Positions 55,776-64,000 of a stretch of 64,000 bases of DNA are shown one piece after another. The stretch's first letter is position 1. Each line of letters begins with the position of its first letter. The notes below the pieces were generated by a model. That model made no database searches and had not been told where the DNA came from. It worked only from the letters and a program-made list of their open reading frames with translations. A program made the translations under genes and the position numbers. This DNA is from Zygnema cylindricum (Eukaryota; Streptophyta; Zygnematophyceae; Zygnematales; Zygnemataceae). Location of the stretch: assembly GCA_037447655.1 (NCBI GenBank), contig JBBHKE010000493.1, positions 21,681 through 85,680 of the forward strand, written 5' to 3'.

Positions 55776-58569
55776 ATGGCGGAGCACTTGGCTTCCATTT
55801 TTGGAACTGAAAAAGATCGAGTCAATTGCCCTTTCTACTTTAAGATCGGTGCCTGTCGTCATGGCGATCGATGCAGTAGGCTTCACAATAGGCCAAATTC
55901 TAGTCTTACTCTTCTTCTAGCGAATATGTACCAGAGTCCAGATGCTGGACTTGCTCAAACTGGAGGACTGGATGCAGATGGAAACATTCGGCAAATGGAT
56001 CCTAAGAAGATGCAGGAGCATTTTGAAGATTTCTACGAAGACATTTTTGAGGTCTGTATTTGCAAATAAGTTTAGACCAGCAACTATAAATTCATCATGT
56101 GCATTTTGCATGCATTCTGAAGATTTCTATTAAAATATTTTGAAATAAGTTTAGACTGATAAATCCATCAGGTGAATTACGTATGCATTTTGAAGATTTC
56201 TATCAAGACCTTTCAAAAAAAAGGATGATTCCTTTTTAATTTATTCATTAATTCAATTATGCATTGGTCACAGTATTAACTGACACGTTTGTCTCTAAAG
56301 TCTCCATTTTTACCTTTTTTTTTTTATCCATTAATTCAATTATGCATTGGTCACAATAATCAGAAGCAGTTAAACTGCAGGTTTGTCTCTAAAGTTTTCA
56401 TTTTTTAAATGTCTCCAAAATCCCCATTTTTATAGTGGAGAGCTAGGAGCTTGAAAGTTTTCTGATTTGTCTCTCTCTTTATTGCATACATTGTCAGGAA
56501 CTCTCCAAATATGGAGAAGTGGAGAACCTGAATGTGTGTGACAATCTTGCAGACCACATGGTAAGTAACATGCATGTTTCTGTTTTATTACAAATGCTTA
56601 TGGATTATAACCAACGTAAAATCCCCCAGAAAGTGTGAGAGCTGGCGATTTAGTTTTTTGGGTTTCTGTAATTAGTATGAAAAGGAGTACTTTTTTTTCC
56701 ACTGCTTCATGTCCGAATGGTCTGGACTGGAGGACATGTCAGTCATTTTTTAACGGCAATATCTTGGTTGGTTTTAATTTTTTGCAGATTGGAAATGTCT
56801 ATGTCAAGTTTCGAGAGGAGGAGCATGCAACTGCAGCACTTCATGCTATGTCAGGACGCTTTTATGCCGGTGTGTAGCTTTAATGAGGCATTAGTTTATA
56901 TTTAAATAATGTATACACTGTAATTTAAAATTTGAACGCATTGTTTTCGTTTGGGAGACTCATTTTGAAGCTCCTTGACGTGTGGGGTGCATTGTTTTCT
57001 TTCACTTTGTATGAATGAGGTCTGCTGCTTTAGATAATGCAATGTCTTGCTATTATCAGTGGGACTGATGAGCATGTAAGGCACATTTTTTTCCTTGCGT
57101 CGACCAAGGTTGTTTTACTTCTGTTTATTTGTGCACATGGTTTTTGCTTGCCGGGCAGGTCGGCCAATTATGGTGGAGTTCTGTCCAGTGACCGATTTCA
57201 GGGAAGCCACTTGTCGCCAGTACGAAGAAAACACTTGCACTCGAGGTGGATATTGCAACTTCATGCATCTTCGGAAGATTGGCAGGTAAAGTTACAAATA
57301 ATGTTAGAACAAACACTGTTTTTTGTAATTTTTAGTGAGGCGTCATTGTGGATATATGTCGTTTATATTCATTCTAGTGAGCGTGCATTATGATGAAGCT
57401 TTAATATTTTTCCTTGTACTGGATGACAGAGATTTACGCCGAAAACTTTTTGGCAACTATAGGCGGAGCAGAAGTAGAAGTTATTCCCCATATGGTCGCG
57501 GTGATGCCCGTGGAGAAGACAGACGTGGCGGGTATGTGACTCTTCTTTCTGGCAACAGGCACTACTGAAGTGGAGTGGAATTCTGATTGCTTTTGTTGTC
57601 TCCTCTGTTACCGAAGCTAGTGTGTACACTTGTACATTTTTTGATGTGGCGTATTTTGCGTCTCCTGTTGCATAGGAGACTTCAGCTTTATCCTCCATAA
57701 TTTTTCAATCTGAAAAACTTGTCATAACCACTTGCCTTGTGTTTATACTATGCACTTTCTTGTCGGTGACAATGTTTCACTCAATAATATGCGCATATTT
57801 TTGGAAGCTTCCTTATGGTACACCATGAGTCGCTGTTAGCTTTAAGAAATGTATACTGTGTGGCTTATTTTATTGTTATTCATTCTAATTTCTGTGACGT
57901 GCACGGATTTCAACCATTTAACATATTAGCGCTGAGAAAAAAAAACAATTAGTGCTATTATCGCTATTTTGTGTTCAGAGGCCAGAAAAGGCCAATACCG
58001 TATGTGTTATTTATCCTAATAGTGATCTACGCAGTAATAATTTCTTGCAATCTTGTTCTTGCATGAAAATGGAGTCTTTCCCTTGCACTAAGGCTTCATT
58101 CTCTTGCATGTAGAAATGGCTGACGGTGCTGTCTTGGAACTACAGGGATGTCGATTTTGGAGGGAGACGTGGCCGTGGTGGAGGTGGTGGTGGTGGTGGA
58201 GGCGGCGGTGGAGGTGGTTTCCGTGGAGGTGGAGGAGGAGGAGGGTTTCGGGGACGTGGTGGTGGTTCAGGCCGTGGATCTGGTGGTGGTCGAGGGGGTG
58301 GTCGTTTTGACAGGGATTTTCGAAATGATCGTCGTGGATATGACAGTTACAGAGGAGGAAATTCCAGACGTGACAGGAGTTATAGTCCTGATCGAGGCCA
58401 GGGAAGAAGAGGAAGGAGTCCCGCTGCTCGCGAAGGAAGTGCAGAAAGGCGAGCAAAAATAGAGCAGTGGAATCGAGAAAGGGAAGATAAGGACAGTGGA
58501 CCAATCTCTGCCCCACCCGATGGACCTCCTGGAGTGTCGACTGATGGGGATTATGTGAACGGACAATAG
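55776..58569 (+). CDS. U2AF35: U2AF35, small subunit of the U2 snRNP auxiliary factor, six coding exons
   Basis: Nuclear splicing factor that reads the AG of 3' splice sites and pairs with U2AF65. Exons: 55776-56051, 56498-56560, 56788-56869, 57159-57285, 57430-57531, 58146-58569; all introns are GT-AG and the total of 1074 nt gives 357 residues. Zinc finger 1 is C18-x8-C27-x5-C33-x3-H37. The UHM (RRM-like) domain spans about 44-147 ([20 protein letters not shown], then [14 protein letters not shown] and GRFYAG). Zinc finger 2 is C159-x7-C167-x5-C173-x3-H177. A short RS stretch ([14 protein letters not shown]) follows. The last exon is unusual: a long glycine run then RGG/RS-rich tail, making the protein longer than the ~285-300 residues I recall for land-plant homologues. 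ATG context TCCATGG is good. Gene structure rests on splice signals and homology, not on transcripts. Confidence 0.95.
58146..58569 (+). other. U2AF35: U2AF35 last exon: Gly-rich, RGG and RS tail
   Basis: 141 codons. It starts [12 protein letters not shown], runs into about 14 consecutive glycines, then FRGG repeats, [40 protein letters not shown] and [14 protein letters not shown] before an acidic/proline end and TAG. The glycine part is GGT/GGA-rich DNA and likely to vary in length. The acceptor (actacag|G) keeps the frame with exon 5. Confidence 0.85.
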
Positions 58570-59623
58570 AGATGGTTCGTCTTTGCCACCTTGTTTGTGG
58601 ATCATTTCTGGAAGCATGTCAACCGTCCAATTCTGCCCTTCCTGCAATTTAGATATGATGTATACTCTGGTGGATGTTGTATCTTTTTTTGTAACAGAAA
58701 AGTTAATTGTCTGTAATGAGATTTCCGACTATTTTCGTCCACCTAAAACCCGTTGCAACTTTGTGCTGCGGAAAGGGCTTCCAAATTTTACTTTTGGATG
58801 ATACTTTGGTATCATCAGAGCCTATCACTGCTTTTATACATGGTCGAAAGGCCCATTTTTATTCAATTACTCTGGACTGCCAGCGCCTCTCATTCTGAGG
58901 GCACTACACTGCCCATCGCTGTTAGCGTTAGACATTTTTCGGGCAGTTAAAGGTGTTCAACTTTATGTGTAACCTCTGGATTTCCTTTTCGAGGCAAGCA
59001 ATCGAAGGGTTAAGGTTTTACCTCTCGATTGTGTTGTCACGGTTAAAATGGGAATCGTGCGTTGTGAGAAAAAGTACTTTAGCTGCCTGAAAAATGTTTA
59101 ACACTTCTAATGATGGGCAGTGTACTGGAGTCAAGCCTTGCTTTTGTCTTTTTGAGTCTCCGCAGCGATGCTTGACATTTTGTTTGGTGAGTTGTCACCC
59201 ACGACCCATTAATTTAACACTGGTTAACTTAATCGTCGTTGATTCTACAGTCGCATGTCGAAATGATTCTGTGAAAGCATTGCGGCAGCACTTCTTGCCG
59301 ATGGAAGAGAGGAAGAGGGAGAGAGAAAGAGAAAGCTGTGTTTTTATCTGTTGTCGTTACTGTTGCAGAAAGTTGACTAGTCGTGTGCACTGCCAGGTGG
59401 ACCCCCTTCAGCAACTCAAGAGGTGCCTCTCCTCGACTCCTCCAAAGACAGAGGGGGGGACCTAATTCTCGTTACCTGCAGGAGGTTCAGAAGGCATAAT
59501 ACATAAAGAGAAATGAGGCTTTGTGGCAGGATGTCCATTTGTGCTATTTCAAGGAAAAGCACCACTTCGCTTGCAGTTTTTTTGGGACCAGGACAAGAAA
59601 ATAATTTCTGCAGGGCTCAGAAA
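58570..59623. other. U2AF35 3' UTR and downstream spacer
   Basis: No coding similarity. The first few hundred bases are probably the U2AF35 3' UTR. A gaagagaggaagagggaga purine run lies near 59303-59335. An open frame of 123 codons at 59094-59465 shows no family features and is taken as chance. Confidence 0.55.
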
Positions 59624-59745
59624 TTTCTGCAGAAAAATTATAAAATGTTGCAGGTTTTGCAGAAAAATTATAAAATGTTGCAGGTTTTGCAGAAAAATTA
59701 TAAAATGTTGCAGGTTTTGCAGAAAAATTATAAAAGGTGCGCAGG
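59624..59745. repeat. 30-bp minisatellite, ~4 copies
   Basis: Unit ttttgcagaaaaattataaa followed by atgttgcagg, three near-perfect copies and a fourth ending aggtgcgcagg. It gives repeated open frames in both strands with a 10-residue period; not a gene. Confidence 0.93.
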
Positions 59746-60149
59746 TGTTTCAGAAAATTGATTTTAATTTTGCATGTTGGAGGAAAAGCCGTGTGCAGGA
59801 TATATATACGGGGCACAGGCAAATCTATCTGGAAGTGTTGCTTTTTGTCTTTTTGCGCAGGTGTGTTGCAGGGTTTAAAAAAAAAAAGAAAGAAAAAGTA
59901 TTAACAGGGGACAGGTTTTCTGGATGAGAGCGGCCTTAATTTTTTTATTTTCAGTATTGACATATCGTAAAAATTGATAGTAGGTTTCTTCAAAAATTGG
60001 ATCCAGTGGCAAAATTCCTGTTCAATAAATTTTGTTTTTTTTGGTTAATTAGAATGCAAAAAAAAAAAAAAAATGGTCACACGCGGACATTAGGCGAGGA
60101 TGAGACTACAGTTAGACAGCAGGGAATGAAAGATGTTGTGCGAGTCTCC

Positions 60150-61045
60150 TATTTCTTTTACTTCTTCGTCTTCTTCTTATCCTCGTTCCTTCTTTTTTTC
60201 TCCGCGCTCTTCTTTTTCTTCTTCTCCTTCTTCTTTTTCTTCTTCTCCTTCTTCTTTTCATCCTCCTCCTCCCTTTTCTCCTTCTTCTCCCTCTTTCTCT
60301 TCTTTTTCTTCTTCTCCTACTCTCTCCTGCCTCTTCTTTTTCTCCTTCTATCTCTTTTCCTTCTTCTTCTCCTCTTTCTCCTTCTGCTCTTCTTTTCCTT
60401 CTTCTCGATCTTCTCCTCCTCTACCTTTTCTGCTTCTCAATCTTCTCCTTATTCTCCTTCTTCACTTTCTTGTCCTTCTTCTTTTTCTTCTTCTCCTTCG
60501 CCTTCTCCTTCTTTTTCTTCTTCTCCTTCTTTCTTCTTCTGCTCCTTTCTCCTTCACTTTCTGTTTTTTCTTCTCCTTATTCTCCTTCTACTTGTCCTTC
60601 TTTTCCTACTCCTTCTCTTTCTTCTTTTTCTACTTCTCTTTCTCCTTCCTCTCCTTCTCCTTCTTCTCCTTATTCTCCCTCTTCTCCTTCTTCTCCTTCA
60701 TCTTTTCTTCTCCTTCTCCCCGTTCTTTCCTTTTCCTTCTTCTTGACATTCTCTTTCTCCGTCTTCTCCTTTTTCTCCTTCTCTTTCTTCTCTCTTCTTT
60801 TCTCCCTCTCCTTTTTCCTCTCCTTCTTCCTCTTCGTTGTCTTCTTCTTGACCCCTCTTTCTTTTTTCTTTCTACTCCCTCGACGTCTTTGCCTTCTCCT
60901 TTTTCCCCCCCTTGTTCTTCTTCTCCTTCTCCTCCTTTTCCTTTCGCTCCTGCTCCTTCTCCTTCTCCTCCTTTTCCTTTCGCTCCTGCTCCTTCTCCTT
61001 CTCCTCCTTTTCCTTTTGTTCCTTCTCCTTCTCTTCCCCTTCTTT
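60150..61045. repeat. Long pyrimidine tract (TTC/CTCC-rich), ~0.9 kb
   Basis: Plus strand is almost pure C/T, built from ttcttc, tccttc and ctcctt microsatellite words. At about 60920-61030 there are three copies of a 36-bp unit containing cctttcgctcctgctcc. Long open frames on both strands are composition artefacts (Ser/Phe/Leu or Lys/Glu/Arg only). Confidence 0.95.
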
Positions 61046-61196
61046 TCTTTGTCCATAGAATTTTGTTATTTGTTCATAATTAGGTGTGGGTAATGATGAT
61101 ACCATTTTGGTGTGTCCCTTCAAGCCATTAAATAAAAGAGTCCCAGACACCCTCAGCCTAAGGTAACGAGTATCATGTGAAAGTCACAATTTATAT

Positions 61197-61465
61197 TTTT
61201 TTTTCTTCTCTTTCTCCTGCTTTTTTTCCTTCTACTCTCTTTTCTTTCTTCTTTTTCTTCCATTCCTTCTTCTCATTCTTTTTCCTTTTCACCTTTTCCT
61301 TCTCCTTTTTCTCCTTCTTCTCCTTTTTCTCCTTCTTCTCCTTTTTCTTCTTCTCCTTTTTCTCCTTCTCCTCCTTTTTCTTCTTCTCCTTTTCTCCTTG
61401 CCCTCCTCCCTTTACTTCATTCTTCTCCTTCTTCCCCTTCTCTTTATCCTTTTCTTTTTCGTCGC
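61197..61465. repeat. Second pyrimidine tract
   Basis: About 270 bp of the same kind, with tctccttcttctcctttt repeated several times. It is separated from the first tract by ~150 bp of ordinary sequence (61046-61196). Confidence 0.93.
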
Positions 61466-63471
61466 CTTGATTTTCTGTACGTTTGTACGTAATGTACGAT
61501 TGACACATCTTGTACATTCTCTATTTAAAAATCCCTGATATTAGAGTCATTGTTGCTAATTAGACCGTACTTATGCTTGCGTGAAGGAGGAAATACAATT
61601 ATTACTTTTATTCTAGGTTTTTGAGGGTCAAAATTTTGGGTTGCGGAATTAGTGTTATTAGCGATTCAAAGTGTACATCATATATCGCTGCACTGGTACG
61701 CGCCAATGTATTGAAGTACCAGGTTTTTTCTGTCGTTTTCCTTCAAAGTTCATTCCCAATGAGAAAATCTTCTGTCGCACATTGTGATTACCTCAGCACA
61801 ATGAACGCTATTTTCATACTTTGAATGTACTTCATGTTTGTTGCTTTATGTCTAGATATTAGCGTTTTCCTCTTTCCGACCCTCGGGCATGCGAATATAA
61901 CTCATCAAAAAACTTTACCGAAAATCACCTCGCGCTTGCCAGGTAGATTTAGTTAAAGTATCACTCGAACAACGAACGAAAAAATTCCACCAACGAATGA
62001 AAAAATTTCACGCACGCGCCACGCGGGTTAGAAATTCTAAGCACGATGAGAGTAAGATTTTATTTCCAAAATTGCGATGGCAAAACCATCAAAGTATGAA
62101 ACATGATTGCAACTAGAAAGAGTCGATGACCATAAAAGGTAAAAGACTAAAACCTTAAGTAATAAAAGCACAACGAAGGCTGTTGAGAAACCTATAAAAG
62201 GAAGCATGTACATTAAAAATCAAACGATACAAACACTACAAATTTCCCTCTATTCTAAGGCTTTAGACTATGCCACTCTAAAGATCAAGACTACGAATAT
62301 CGTCCAAATGCGCCGGGGTGGCCTGGAAATAAGTCTCACAATCCTTGACCATCAGTCAGTACCGTCCTCTGTCTAATAATGGCTGCATCTTGGGAACGAT
62401 GAAGGGTGACAAAGACATGTTGGCTGTAGAAAGCCAAAATGAGAGTTGGGAAGGGTTGCCGGGTCCTCTAATTATAGAATATCTTCAAACACAGTCACGT
62501 TGAAAATTGTCAAAGGAAGAGTCTAGGGTCCCAAATATCTCTAAAGCAAAATGGTTTGAAATTTCCAGCTTGGTCTCGATGCGCTTCCCAAGCCGCTACA
62601 CCAGTATGCACTGCCGCGCAAGAGGAATCATGGGATCTTGTAGGGTATGTGAGGACGACGTCGCCCAATGTTCTCGTCGCGCCATGCAGGAACACAAGAT
62701 CCACATGAGGGCCATGTGTACCCTTTGATTAAGAACGTGGGGTGAGTGTATACGACACCTCGCGCTTGACTATGTATCCTCCTTCACAAACCACAACGGC
62801 AGTTGTATCCCCAACCATGTCGTGTGGTGTTGATCGCTCCCCACTGTGTGAGCAACGAAGCAAATGGTCTATGGGTTGACTAGAAATGAAACGAGGCTTG
62901 CCCAAAAGGAAGGGTGCAGCAAGTCGATGTTGTAGTTAGAATTAAATGCAGACTTCCCTCGACCTATGGGAATAGGGGTTGCAGTTTAAATGCAAAATTC
63001 CTTAGAACTAAGAAAATTGGGATAACCTGCACTGATATGTTGTTAGGCAACAGCTGTAAAGGCATCAGATAGAATATAGTATTTATTCATTATTGTAACG
63101 TTTCGTGCGCACTTTTTTTTGGATATACGAATGAAACTGCCGAAAGAGTGGAAACATGTACAGCCAAAGCCTCCTGCTCGTTTGCAAACTCGGAAAAATA
63201 AAAAACAAAACTGTTTCAAAGACAAATTAAACAGGTTTCTCCAATACAATTTCCTTCTCTGTCCAGAAACCTTTTTCTTCACGCGTCTTTTTTGTTCAGC
63301 TTCGTTGATTTGATTTTGTTTTTTTCATTTTTTAATACAGTCACAACGGTAGAAACCGAATTTTTCAAATTTCAATTTGAAAAAGCTAAGACCGTGAGAA
63401 GGCCAGAATATAAAATATAAAGTGTCTCTTTTTTTATCGTTTTTCCGCTCGTTCTTGTGCGTTTGGTAACT
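61466..63471. other. Intergenic stretch, no supported gene
   Basis: No family is recognisable on either strand. Open frames are at most about 80 codons and have no conserved motif. The part nearest 63471 should contain the promoter and 5' UTR of the next gene; tttttttatcgtttttccgc just before the ATG is a pyrimidine-rich leader. Confidence 0.6.
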
Positions 63472-63540
63472 ATGGCGCCGGAGGATCAAAGACACAAAAA
63501 ATGGCTTCCTTTGGAAGCAAATCCTGCTGTTATGGAACAG
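63472..63540 (+). CDS. Ubiquitin C-terminal hydrolase (UCH-L3-like), first exon
   Basis: Twenty-three codons, ending in KKWLPLEANPAVMEQ, which matches the start of UCH-family cysteine proteases (RWLPLEANPEV-type in UCHL3 and plant homologues). These enzymes remove small adducts from the ubiquitin C terminus. The exon ends GAACAG|GTTCAG, a usable GT donor in phase 0, where the family continues with a Phe-Leu stretch. The catalytic Cys, His and Asp lie in later exons beyond the window. ATG context CTATGG is acceptable and a pyrimidine-rich leader precedes it. The match is short but very characteristic; I see no second exon before 64000. Confidence 0.8.
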
Positions 63541-64000
63541 GTTCAGTTACCTCCTTCCTACTTATAAACTTTGGCAGTTTTTTCAACAATTTTATTTAAA
63601 CAGTTTATTTAACTCCGTGATAATATGAATACTTTCTGCTTGTGTAGACTCATGCAAATGTATGATCAATCTGTTATAATTACACATTATTTCAAGGTTG
63701 TTTACGTACCAAAAAGTTAATTTGCATCATGAACTTTCTTCCAAATTGCAAAGCCGTATGAAATCACTGTTTTTTATTCGTTCTGTCATATAACAATAAA
63801 CGTAATGTCTCATGTTTTTTATGTCACTGTTGCCTGAGTGAATTGTGTTTGTAAATTTATCTTGGATCATGTTTAAATGATGTGCATTTTACAGTGAATC
63901 ACTCTTTTTATTAATGAGATTACTCCATTCACTGCAAGATTTTTTTTTCGAAAACTTAATCGTAAAAAGAAAATTGTTCGTAACTTATTGTGGATTTGAG
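63541..64000 (+). other. First intron of the UCH gene (partial)
   Basis: AT-rich, no open coding similarity, begins GTTCAG and has no convincing acceptor with family sequence behind it up to the window end. At least 460 bp long. Confidence 0.65.

Noticed and set aside
59094-59465. A 123-codon frame downstream of U2AF35
   Set aside because: Cys-rich by chance, with no motif. It lies in probable 3' flank and ends in a purine run.
59997-61517. Long open frames of 90-316 codons in the pyrimidine tracts
   Set aside because: They contain almost only Ser, Phe, Leu and Pro (or Lys, Glu, Arg on the other strand), which is forced by C/T-only DNA. There is no domain and no start context.

Overview
The window is nuclear DNA of a green plant. 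It encodes a plastid ribosomal protein L17 with an N-terminal transit-peptide-like extension, a plant-type U2AF35 splicing factor with five GT-AG introns in its coding region, and the first exon of a UCH-family deubiquitinase. The rest is plant-style repeat DNA: Ty1/copia LTR retrotransposons and two long satellites. I cannot name the species. The half-tRNA priming sites of the copia elements are not what I associate with well-known angiosperm copia lineages, so a seed-free plant is a weak guess.

Positions 1-50.7 kb are repeats nested in repeats. I label the copia families RLC-A to RLC-D for this window only. From left to right: an RLC-C element on the minus strand (1-1424); a satellite A fragment (1425-2297); an RLC-A tandem on the minus strand, LTR-internal-LTR-truncated internal (2298-10258); a broken RLC-C on the plus strand (10259-11815); satellite A (11816-16865, 100-bp half-units paired into a ~200-bp period); satellite B (16866-28313, 40-bp unit with a GTTAGCGCTAAC palindrome) holding a tiny TRIM-like element at 18.6-18.9 kb; an RLC-D LTR, a copia integrase fragment, a 370-bp copy of the satellite flank and a solo RLC-D LTR (28314-31332); more satellite B; a structurally complete non-autonomous RLC-B element with a 5-bp target duplication (41338-45862); satellite B to 49865; and an RLC-C/D-like LTR that runs into a 10-N gap at 50694.

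The LTR elements share a design. The primer binding site, where readable, matches the anticodon arm of initiator tRNA-Met (a half-tRNA primer as in Drosophila copia) rather than its 3' end. The gag start codon lies inside the LTR, and the reading frame runs across the primer site. In RLC-A that site is a perfect 15-nt match and supplies its own in-frame ATG.

Positions 50.7-64 kb are single-copy-like gene space. Just right of the N gap is a ~205-bp block that is the mirror image (reversed, not complemented) of sequence 0.3 kb downstream, most simply an assembly error. PRPL17 (minus) and U2AF35 (plus) are head to head across ~600 bp. Beyond U2AF35 lie a 30-bp minisatellite, two long pyrimidine tracts and the UCH first exon, whose gene continues past the window. 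These genes act in plastid translation, nuclear pre-mRNA splicing and ubiquitin turnover; nothing suggests a shared pathway.
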